Translations under genes and position numbers: made by a program
The notes under the pieces: generated by a model
The model's database searches: none
Seen by the model: the letters and a program-made list of their open reading frames with translations, nothing else
Told to the model about the DNA's origin: nothing
Source of the DNA: VSJD01 sp041653875
Lineage (GTDB): Bacteria; Verrucomicrobiota; Kiritimatiellia; JAAZAB01
Length of the DNA stretch: 64,000 bases
NCBI GenBank assembly: GCA_041653875.1
Contig: JBAZEM010000010.1
Location: 14,565 to 78,564, forward strand
Direction: 5' to 3'
Shown here: positions 16,246-23,735 of the stretch, one piece after another
Numbering within the stretch: the stretch's first letter is position 1
Layout of the letters: each line of letters opens with the position of its first letter

Positions 16246-17829
16246 ATGCGCGAATTAATTACACGATTGATGGAGTTCACCGGCGACGGCGTGTACCGGT
16301 ATAAGCTGGATGACGGCCGTCTTCTTCTGGCCAACCAAGGCTTGGCGCGGATCCTCGATCTGGATTGCGAGCCGGACGCCTTGGTGGGGCGTTATCTGAA
16401 AGACTTGCTGATTTACACCGAGCCCGAGGGCACGATCCGCTCCCTGCTGAAGGAAGGACACGGTGAAATCCATGGATACCTGTACGGATTTAAAACCTTG
16501 AAAGGCGAGGACAAGTGGGTCATTCACGATGCCTTCCTGACCAACGAGCCGGTGTCCGGCATTCAGGTCGTTGAAACAGTCGTGAAAGACATCACACCCC
16601 TGAAGCGCGCGGAAGCGGCCCTGGCCCAGGAAAAGGAGCGTTTGGCCATTACCCTGCAAAGTATTGGCGACGGCGTAATCGCCACGGATATCCAGGGCCG
16701 GATTACGTTGGTCAACGAAGCCGCATCGGAACTGACCGGCTGGTCGGAAAAGGAAGCCGTCGGCCGCCCGCTGACCGAGGTGTTTCGGATCGTCGATGAG
16801 CGAACGCGCCGGCCTTGCGACGACCCTGTTAAGCAAGTTCTGCAAACGGGGAAAAGAGTGGGACTTGCCAATCATACGGCCTTGATCGCCATAGACGGCA
16901 CGGTGCGAAGCATTGCCGACAGCGGCACGCCAATTCATGACAATCAGGGACACATCAAGGGCGTGGTCCTTGTCTTCCGCGATGTCACCGAACAACGTAA
17001 ATTAACGGAGGAACTGAGCCGCGCGAACCAGGAGCTGGAAACGCTGATCCGCATCGCGTCGCACGACCTGCGTTCGCCGTTGGTCAACATCCAGGGATTC
17101 AGCCAGCTTTTGAACAAGGCCTATGGCGCGACCGACCGCATTCTGGCGGAGGCGGTCCTGCCGGACGAGACGCGCCAGACCCTTGCCGCGTCCCGGGAAA
17201 AAGCCGAAAAATCCATACGATTTATCAACGCCGGCGTGGAAAAAATGAGCGGCCTGATCAGCGGGCTCCTGCGGTTGTCGCGCCTGGGCCGCGCGCCGCT
17301 GGTGTTGCAACCGCTGGATATGAACGCCCTGTTGAACACCGTGGCGGAAGCCATGACGTTCCAGATTCGGGCGGCCGCCGCGGAAATAACGGTGGAGACC
17401 TTGCCGGACTGCCGGGCCGATGCGGCGCTGATCAACCAGGTTTTTTCGAACCTGCTGGATAATGCCATTAAATACCGCGATCCAGCCCGGCCCCTGCGCG
17501 TGCGCATCTGGGGCCGGCGCCCCGGCTGGGACCGCCGGGAAAAAGAGGCGCACACGCTGTATTGCGTCGAGGATAACGGCGTGGGCGTGGCGCCGGAACA
17601 TCGGCAAAAAATATGGAGCTTGTTTTACCGGCCCAACCCCCGCGCAAACGACACCGGCGAGGGGGTCGGTTTGACAGCGGTGCAACGGATTGTGGAACGG
17701 CATGGCGGCACAGTATGGATGGAATCGGAAGTCGGCCAGGGCAGTCGGTTTTTCCTGACCCTGCCGGCGGACGAGAAAGAGGCAAAACCACCGGCGTCCC
17801 ATAGGGACGCCAAGACTGTGGCCGTTTAG
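16246..17829 (+). CDS. PAS-domain sensor histidine kinase (second copy)
   Basis: A 527-residue cytoplasmic kinase with two PAS domains (about 1-125 and 130-255), HisKA (IRIASHDLRSPLVNIQGF) and HATPase domains. From about 17020 to 17790 its DNA is nearly the same as the corresponding part of the first kinase (12770-13550), while the PAS sensor regions differ entirely. It has one copy of the GRRPGW unit that is duplicated in the first kinase. It is last in the operon with no regulator of its own, so it probably phosphorylates the two receivers upstream in response to a different signal. Confidence 0.92.
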   Translation: MRELITRLMEFTGDGVYRYKLDDGRLLLANQGLARILDLDCEPDALVGRYLKDLLIYTEPEGTIRSLLKEGHGEIHGYLYGFKTLKGEDKWVIHDAFLTNEPVSGIQVVETVVKDITPLKRAEAALAQEKERLAITLQSIGDGVIATDIQGRITLVNEAASELTGWSEKEAVGRPLTEVFRIVDERTRRPCDDPVKQVLQTGKRVGLANHTALIAIDGTVRSIADSGTPIHDNQGHIKGVVLVFRDVTEQRKLTEELSRANQELETLIRIASHDLRSPLVNIQGFSQLLNKAYGATDRILAEAVLPDETRQTLAASREKAEKSIRFINAGVEKMSGLISGLLRLSRLGRAPLVLQPLDMNALLNTVAEAMTFQIRAAAAEITVETLPDCRADAALINQVFSNLLDNAIKYRDPARPLRVRIWGRRPGWDRREKEAHTLYCVEDNGVGVAPEHRQKIWSLFYRPNPRANDTGEGVGLTAVQRIVERHGGTVWMESEVGQGSRFFLTLPADEKEAKPPASHRDAKTVAV

Positions 17830-18249
17830 GCCGTAGGCTGTAGGTCGGAATCGTAACAACTAAGGAAAATACGTAAGAATCGGAAAAACGCGACAGACAT
17901 TCCGCCAAGGCCTTGTGTTTAGCGCCGATTCTCTTCGTATTCGCTTGGCCTATACGGGTTCCTTATTCTGACTACCTGCCCGCAGTGCTACCCCGCCTGC
18001 AACGCTGTGCGTAGCACTGCGGGCAGGGCACAGCGTTGCAGGCGGGCTAACTCCTGAATTCTGACTCCTGAGCAGTTACTCGGAATCGATAAAACACATT
18101 GGCAAGAAACCGGAACTGAAGTTTGCAAAACATCAGTAAAGTTTTCGCTTCTTCCGTGATTTTACCTACAGTCTGAGCATCCTATGGGATGCCAGTGAAT
18201 CTCTTAAATCTCTGAATCTCTGAATCACTCAATCGCTAAATTTCTTGCT
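17830..18249. other. Intergenic region without a gene
   Basis: No supported coding sequence. It holds the interleaved inverted repeat at 17976-18046 and, at about 18050-18240, AT-rich repeated words (GACTCCTGA, AATCTCTGAATC) like the other short-period repeats of this genome. The neighbouring genes converge here. Confidence 0.7.
17976..18046. repeat. Interleaved perfect inverted repeats (A-B-A'-B')
   Basis: A = CTGCCCGCAGTGCTAC (17976-17991), B = CCCGCCTGCAACGCTGTGC (17992-18010), A' at 18011-18026 is the exact reverse complement of A, and B' at 18028-18046 is the exact reverse complement of B. Only one base lies outside the four arms. The A and B hairpins exclude each other unless they form a pseudoknot. 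Confidence 0.85.
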
Positions 18250-19059
18250 CTACGGCCCCGTGTCTTCCAGTTCGAAATCGATCGTGATGTCCTTGTAGGC
18301 GCCGCCGAAGCCGAAAGGCAGTTCCGGCAAACTTTTCACCGATTCCACGGCCGTCATGACGGACGTATCCATAAGGCTGTTGCCGGAGGGGTCGGCCATC
18401 TTTTTCTGGACAATCCGGCCATCCTGCCGGACGCGAACCAGGACCCGCGTCACCAAGCCGCGCTTGCCGGCCAACGCGCTCGGTTGGGCCCAAGCGTCGT
18501 ACATGATCGCGCGCACCTGGGCCAGATACCAGCCGTAGGGCGTCGCTTCGCCAGAGCCGGCGCCGGAACCGTACACGGCGCCCGGCATCCCGGCATGGGA
18601 TCCGCCCGCTGAATTGCCGACGCCCGCCACGGCGTTTCCCAGCATCTTGCTAATCTGGGACGCGGACAATTTCTTTGCCTGACGCTTGTCGCCGGGGGCG
18701 GCCGGAACCCCGGCTGGGACCGCGCGCCGCACCAGGTTGGTGCTGACTTCGATTTTCGGTTTCTTTACGGTTTCGGTCGAATTCGTTTTCGGCTTCACCG
18801 TCCTGGCCGGTTCCGGAATTGGTTCGGGCTTATCCTCCGGTTCCGGCGTTACAGGTTCGGCTTGGGCGGTTTCCGGTTTCGATACCGAAGCGCCCCCCGG
18901 CGGGGGCGGCGGACCCGGCTGGAAATCCACGAAAAACGCCAGGTCTTTGGGCGGGCGCCGGGAGCGGCAGGAGCAGAGCGAAAACGCGATCAGCGCGTAC
19001 ACGCAGGCCACGTGCGCCGCCACGCTGATCATAATGTTCCGCAGGTAAGCATTCTTCAT
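18250..19059 (-). CDS. TonB/TolA-like energy-transducing protein
   Basis: A 269-residue protein with one N-terminal membrane segment (ISVAAHVACVYALIAFSLC), a periplasmic Pro/Glu-rich spacer (PEPEDKPEPIPEPA and nearby) and a globular C-terminal TonB-like domain (LVTRVLVRVRQDGRIV ... SVMTAVESVKSLPELPFGF). The order behind ExbB and ExbD homologues identifies it as the third member of a proton-motive-force transducer, either TonB (nutrient uptake) or TolA (envelope integrity). ATG 19059 is used; it lies 4 bases past the ExbD stop, so the genes are tightly coupled. Confidence 0.87.
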   Translation of the reverse strand: MKNAYLRNIMISVAAHVACVYALIAFSLCSCRSRRPPKDLAFFVDFQPGPPPPPGGASVSKPETAQAEPVTPEPEDKPEPIPEPARTVKPKTNSTETVKKPKIEVSTNLVRRAVPAGVPAAPGDKRQAKKLSASQISKMLGNAVAGVGNSAGGSHAGMPGAVYGSGAGSGEATPYGWYLAQVRAIMYDAWAQPSALAGKRGLVTRVLVRVRQDGRIVQKKMADPSGNSLMDTSVMTAVESVKSLPELPFGFGGAYKDITIDFELEDTGP

Positions 19060-19063
19060 GGCG

Positions 19064-19465
19064 CTATTCCGCCTGGGATACCAGCGCCATCTTGCTGAGA
19101 CCGGCCGCATGCAGAATGCGCATGATATCCATGACCCGGCTGTATTTCAGGTCCTTATCCGCGCGCACAAACACCGTGATGGCGGGATCCGTTTTGCCCA
19201 GGCGATTCATTTCCGTCGTCATCTGGCTTTCCGTGACCGGCCGGTTATCCAGGAAAATGGCGCCATCCAAACGCACACTGACGGTCCGGGAACGGTCCGG
19301 CTTCAGCTCCGCGGCCTTGCCGTGGGGCAGGTTGACGTGCACGCCTTGCTCCATCAAGGGATAGGTGATCAGGAACACGGTCAGGAGCAGGAACGCGAAA
19401 TCGAGCATGGGGACCAGGTTGATTTCACCGACCGCGTGGAGTGTTGTCCTGGTTCGTCTGGCCAC
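19064..19465 (-). CDS. exbD: ExbD/TolR-family protein
   Basis: A 133-residue protein with a single membrane helix after INLVPMLDFAFLLLTVFLIT, which includes the conserved Asp used for proton-motive-force coupling, and a periplasmic domain. The start is a GTG at 19465, chosen because GAGGAGT lies 7 bases upstream; the longer frame reads into the exbB gene in the wrong frame. Functions with ExbB and the TonB-like protein. Confidence 0.9.
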   Translation of the reverse strand: MARRTRTTLHAVGEINLVPMLDFAFLLLTVFLITYPLMEQGVHVNLPHGKAAELKPDRSRTVSVRLDGAIFLDNRPVTESQMTTEMNRLGKTDPAITVFVRADKDLKYSRVMDIMRILHAAGLSKMALVSQAE

Positions 19466-19479
19466 AAAGGACTCCTCGC

Positions 19480-20226
19480 CTATTTCCGGAGACTGTGGCG
19501 TTCGAGGTCCGCCATCAGTTCCTCGGCAAAATGTTCCATCATCGTGCTCAGAATGCGAATGCGGCTGGTCAGCATGTTGTAACCGATCAGCGATGGGAGC
19601 GCCACGATCAGGCCGGCCAGCGTCGCAATCAGCGAACCGGAAATGCCCGGGGCCACAGCCGAAAGGGTCGCCGTGCCCTGGATGGCCAGCCCGCCAAAGG
19701 CATCCATGACCCCCCAAACCGTGCCCATCAACCCGATGAACGGCGCCGCCGTTACGGCTGTGGCGAGGACCACGACGTTTTTCTCCATCTGAATGACCTG
19801 CTCGTCCACGGTCTGGTCAATGATGTTGCGCACGACTTTCATGTCGGCATCGTTCAGCTTCGGCGGGACGGCGCCGGGCTGGCCGCCGAACCACTCGGCC
19901 GGATTGATGCCGCGCGCCTCGATCGAACCGTGCAGGGTCCGGCAAGCCGCGCGGTACATCATGTACAGCGGACAGCCTGGAAAACTCTGGCGCTTCATGA
20001 TCAGGGCCAGGGGTTGCGCCTCGCCCTGGTAAACCGCCAAAAAACGCTTGGACTCGCGGTAGGCCCGGCGGTATTCCCTGAACTTGGTCACCATGATGGA
20101 CCAGGCCAGCACCGACCCGATCAAGAGCAGAACCACCAGCGCCTTACCGGCCGTATTAGCCCGCAGGAAGGCATCCACCAAATCCGCCTGGGGAAGCATG
20201 GGCAGGAAAAAGAACATTGTATTCAT
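19480..20226 (-). CDS. exbB: ExbB/TolQ/MotA-family proton channel protein
   Basis: A 248-residue inner-membrane protein with three hydrophobic segments: one near residues 28-48 and two in the C-terminal half around VVVLATAVTAAPFIGLMGTVWGVMDAF and GSLIATLAGLIVALPSLIGYN. The GLMGTVWGVM motif is the family signature. First gene of the exbB-exbD-tonB operon on the minus strand. Its promoter would lie in the repeat-rich region after 20226. Confidence 0.93.
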   Translation of the reverse strand: MNTMFFFLPMLPQADLVDAFLRANTAGKALVVLLLIGSVLAWSIMVTKFREYRRAYRESKRFLAVYQGEAQPLALIMKRQSFPGCPLYMMYRAACRTLHGSIEARGINPAEWFGGQPGAVPPKLNDADMKVVRNIIDQTVDEQVIQMEKNVVVLATAVTAAPFIGLMGTVWGVMDAFGGLAIQGTATLSAVAPGISGSLIATLAGLIVALPSLIGYNMLTSRIRILSTMMEHFAEELMADLERHSLRK

Positions 20227-20257
20227 GAGTGACTATTGTAATGGAGGAACGGCCAAT

Positions 20258-20445
20258 GGTCAATGACCCAGAAGAAATGGTTAATGGTCGATGGTTGATG
20301 GAAGATGGGAGCATCAGAAAGTATGGTTAATGTTCGCGGAGAGAATGGCGGTAATGTTTTTTCGTTTTGTGCTTTGTCTTCCATTAACCATGTGCCATTT
20401 ACCATCTCTTGATGACCATTGACCATTGACCATTTACCATGCTTC
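20258..20445. repeat. Second intergenic short-period repeat with inverted arms
   Basis: Left arm (about 20253-20308) is made of AATGGTC, AATGGTTAATGG and GATGGTTGATGG words. The right arm (about 20382-20440) carries the complement (CCATTAACCAT, GACCATTGACCATT). The unique spacer is about 70 bp. Same construction as 10339-10622, with a different spacer. Confidence 0.7.
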
Positions 20446-20448
20446 CTG

Positions 20449-21606
20449 TCACGGCGCGGCGAAGGGGGAAATGGCCCGCAGGTTTTTAATGATGGGCGGC
20501 AGGTTTTCCAAAACATACTCGATATCCGCCGCCGTATTGTAGCGGCTGAGGCTGAAGCGGATCGAGCCGTGGGCCGCCATGAACGGCACACCCATGGCCC
20601 GGATCACATGCGAGGGCTCCAGCGAACCTGAGGCGCAGGCCGAGCCGGATGAGGCCGCAATCCCGCAATCGCTCAGGTGATATAGAATGGATTCGCCCTC
20701 GATATACTGGAAGCTGATGTTGAGCGTGTTGGGCAGGCGCTGCGTTTCATCGCCGTTCACATGCACGTCCGGGCACGCCGCCAGGAGACCAACCTGCAGG
20801 CGATCGCGCAAAGCCGCCACGCGCGTGGCCTCGTCGCCCAGCGCCCGGGCGGCCAGTTCGCAGGCGCGCCCCAGGCCGACAATGTACGGCACGTTTTCGG
20901 TGCCGCCCCGCTTGCCGTTTTCCTGGTGCCCGCCCAGGAGCAAAGGGCGTATGCGCGTGCCCCGGCGGATGAACAACACCCCGATGCCCTTGGGCGCATG
21001 CAATTTGTGGCCGGAAAGCGAAAGCAGGTCCACCGGCAGGCGTCGGACATCAATCGGCAGTTTGCCGGCCGCCTGGACGGCGTCGGTATGCATAATGCCC
21101 CCGGCGGCTTTGACCAACTCCGCGGCTTCCGCCATCGGAAAGATCACGCCGGTCTCGTTATTGGCCCACATCAGGCTGACCACGGCGCGGCCCCGGCTCA
21201 GGGCCAGGCGTAAATCGTCAAGATTGATCCGGCCCTTGCCGTCCACCTCCAGCTCGATGACGGGGATCCCGCGTTCCTTCAACATGCGGCACGGCTCCAG
21301 GACGGCGGGATGCTCCACGCGGCTGGTAATGACGTTGACGGGGGCGTTGGCGGCTTCGACCGCGCCGCGAATGGCCATGTTGTCGCTTTCGGTGCCGCAA
21401 CTCGTGAACAGGATTTCCGAGGGGTCCGCGCCGATCAGCCCGGCCACCTGCGCGCGCGCCAGCTCGACATGGCGGCGCACCTGGCCGCCAAACGCGTGCA
21501 TACTGGATGGGTTGCCCCACAGCTCCGTAAAAAAAGGCAGCATGGCCTCAATTACTTCCGGCGCCGGCTGGGTGGTGGCATTGTTGTCCAAGTAAACGGT
21601 TCTCAT
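20449..21606 (-). CDS. nifS: Cysteine desulfurase, NifS type
   Basis: Pyridoxal-phosphate enzyme that removes sulfur from cysteine and passes it as persulfide to a scaffold. The 385-residue protein begins MRTVYLDNNATT. It has the PLP Lys201 in SLSGHKLHAPKG and the active-site Cys324 in SSGSACASGS, as in NifS proteins. Followed closely on the same strand by the scaffold gene nifU upstream (nifU-nifS order). No nitrogenase genes are seen, so it likely serves general Fe-S assembly. ATG 21606 is preferred over a start 18 bases upstream. Confidence 0.95.
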   Translation of the reverse strand: MRTVYLDNNATTQPAPEVIEAMLPFFTELWGNPSSMHAFGGQVRRHVELARAQVAGLIGADPSEILFTSCGTESDNMAIRGAVEAANAPVNVITSRVEHPAVLEPCRMLKERGIPVIELEVDGKGRINLDDLRLALSRGRAVVSLMWANNETGVIFPMAEAAELVKAAGGIMHTDAVQAAGKLPIDVRRLPVDLLSLSGHKLHAPKGIGVLFIRRGTRIRPLLLGGHQENGKRGGTENVPYIVGLGRACELAARALGDEATRVAALRDRLQVGLLAACPDVHVNGDETQRLPNTLNISFQYIEGESILYHLSDCGIAASSGSACASGSLEPSHVIRAMGVPFMAAHGSIRFSLSRYNTAADIEYVLENLPPIIKNLRAISPFAAP

Positions 21607-21659
21607 GGGGGGCCTCTTTGACAATCAAGTCGGACCTTTTCTTCATTCTGCATTCTTCT

Positions 21660-22505
21660 TCATGGGTGGGCCTCCTCGACCACCAGGTCCGGCGCCACGA
21701 ATTCCCGCAACTTGGCCTCCACGACGTCCTTCAAGGTAAAGTGCGCCACCTGGCAATTGGCGCACATCCCGCGCAGGGCCACGACCACCCGGTTGTCCAC
21801 CACGTCCATCAGCTCGATGTCACCGCCGTCTTTTTTGAGCGCGGGGCGGATTTCTTTCTCCATGGTTTCCTCGATCAGCCTGATCTTCTGGAGCGTGGTC
21901 AGGCGCGGGATGGCTTGCGGCGCCACGGGCGCGGCCGGCTCTTCGCCGCGAATGCGGGTGATGATCGCCCCGATCTCGTCCCGGCACTTGCCGCATCCGC
22001 CGCCCGCTTTGCAATAGTTGGTCACCTGTTCGACGGTTGTCAGCCGGTTTTCGCGGACCACGCGCATAATTTCATCCTCGGTCACGCCGAAACAGTGGCA
22101 AACGACCCTGCCTTCCAGGATTTTTTTGGAGGTTTTGCCGGTGCGGTAGTTGGCAATGGCCACCTCCAGGGCCTCGCGGCCCATGACTGAGCAGTGCATT
22201 TTCTGCTCCGGCAGGCCGCCCAGGAAATTGGCGATGTCCTGGTTGGTGACTTTTTCGGCTTCCGCCAGCGTAAGCCCCTTGACCATCTCGGTCAGGGCCG
22301 AGGAGGAAGCGATGGCGCTGGCACAGCCGAAGGTTTGAAACTTGACGTCCGCAATGCGGCCCCGCTTATCCAGCTTGAATTCCAGTTTCAACGCGTCGCC
22401 GCAGGCCATGGAACCGACTTCGCCCACGCCATCCGGGTCCTTAATGGTTCCCACGTTCCGCGGATTGCGGAAGTGATCCAGCACTTTATCGGTGTATTCC
22501 CACAT
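21660..22505 (-). CDS. nifU: Fe-S cluster scaffold protein NifU (three-domain)
   Basis: A 281-residue full-length NifU. The N-terminal IscU-like scaffold has Cys35 (MACGDA), Cys61 (TFGCASA) and Cys105 (MHCS). The central BFD-like [2Fe-2S] domain has Cys136, Cys138, Cys171 and Cys174. The C-terminal Nfu domain has the Cys248-x2-Cys251 pair. ATG 22505 has a strong AGGAGGGCGG Shine-Dalgarno; longer frames upstream run through surE antisense and are not credible. First gene of the nifU-nifS pair. Confidence 0.95.
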   Translation of the reverse strand: MWEYTDKVLDHFRNPRNVGTIKDPDGVGEVGSMACGDALKLEFKLDKRGRIADVKFQTFGCASAIASSSALTEMVKGLTLAEAEKVTNQDIANFLGGLPEQKMHCSVMGREALEVAIANYRTGKTSKKILEGRVVCHCFGVTEDEIMRVVRENRLTTVEQVTNYCKAGGGCGKCRDEIGAIITRIRGEEPAAPVAPQAIPRLTTLQKIRLIEETMEKEIRPALKKDGGDIELMDVVDNRVVVALRGMCANCQVAHFTLKDVVEAKLREFVAPDLVVEEAHP

Positions 22506-22667
22506 ATCCGCCCTCCTGTTGACGCGCCTCCCCGCGAGGCGGCGCGCTCCCATGACTGCGCGGCGTAAAAGTACCATTATTCCCGGACGATATCCAGAAT
22601 CAAAAACAAAAAACCGCTGGTCTAAATTCCAAGCCGTGCTATTCTGACGCTCCATTTCTGGAGCGCC

Positions 22668-23432
22668 ATGAAACCACACATCCTGATTTGCAACGACGAC
22701 GGCATTTACGCGCCCGGCATCATGGCGCTCCACGAGGCCGTGCGGGACCTCGGCGAGGTGACCGTGGTCGCGCCCGACGCCGAACGAAGCGCCGTGGGCC
22801 ACGCCATCACGCTTGCGGATCCGATTAAAATCAAGCGCGTCCGGCGCAATGCGCAGTTCGAGGGCTACGCCGTGGTGGGCACCCCGGCCGACTGCATCAA
22901 GCTGGCCGTCACGGTGTTGCTGGCGCGTCCGCCGGACCTGATCGTCAGCGGCATCAACCTGGGGCCTAACGCGGGCATCAGCGTGATTTATTCCGGCACG
23001 GTCTCGGCCGCCACGGAAGGCGCGATTCTCGGCATCCCCAGCATGGCGGTCTCGCTGGCGACCTTCGAGAATCCGCATTGGGACACGGCCGCGCATGTCG
23101 CGCGCCGGCTGACGCAGGAACTGATCGTCCGCGGCCTGCCGGCGGACACCCTGCTCAATGTCAACGTACCCAACCGGCCGTTGGACCGAATCAAGGGCCT
23201 GACGGTGACACGCATGGGGCGCTCGCGCTTCGCCGAAATTTTTCACAAGCGCACCAACCCGCGCGGGGACACCTATTATTGGATGGACGGCGAACTGAAA
23301 ATCACCGGGGACACCGCCGGGACCGATATTCAGGCGCTAAGCGAAGGCCGCGTCTCGCTGACGCCCATCTGGTTCGACCTGACCCACACCGCCGCTCTGC
23401 CGAAACTGAGGGATTGGAAACTGACCCTGTAA
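22668..23432 (+). CDS. surE: 5'/3'-nucleotidase SurE
   Basis: Metal-dependent nucleoside monophosphatase linked to stress survival. The 254-residue protein has the N-terminal CNDDGIYAPG metal site, DAERSAVGHAIT, the SGINLGPNAG motif and YSGTVSAATEG. Divergent from nifU; about 160 bp lies between the two starts. Confidence 0.95.
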   Translation: MKPHILICNDDGIYAPGIMALHEAVRDLGEVTVVAPDAERSAVGHAITLADPIKIKRVRRNAQFEGYAVVGTPADCIKLAVTVLLARPPDLIVSGINLGPNAGISVIYSGTVSAATEGAILGIPSMAVSLATFENPHWDTAAHVARRLTQELIVRGLPADTLLNVNVPNRPLDRIKGLTVTRMGRSRFAEIFHKRTNPRGDTYYWMDGELKITGDTAGTDIQALSEGRVSLTPIWFDLTHTAALPKLRDWKLTL

Positions 23433-23735
23433 TTTCGCGAACGTTTGTTGGGTTGTTTTTCGTGTTTCGTTGCCGTGCAAACGGTCTGCCTGTTTGGCGG
23501 CGCCAATACCCTGTCTTTTCGCCCTGTGCCCGCGCGGCGGTCGAGGACGCCCTCCAGAAGGATCATCGCGTGAATCTCGATAATGGTTCATGGAGGGCGA
23601 CGGGCCCCGTCGCCGTACGTCACGCTGGGTTCTTGGCAAGATGGCGCATCCTTAGGCGATGATTCTGGATTCTGCGCATGACTTGACATATTTTTTTAAA
23701 TAACGACAATTAGGGTTATTGGTGAGGAACAAACC

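Noticed and set aside
20449..22505. nifU-nifS as part of a nitrogen-fixation cluster
   Set aside because: No nitrogenase or other nif genes nearby. NifU/NifS-type systems also serve general Fe-S assembly in many anaerobes.
22505..23246. Longer 528-codon version of nifU
   Set aside because: The added N-terminus reads antisense to surE, lacks any domain, and the strong Shine-Dalgarno lies before the internal ATG at 22505.
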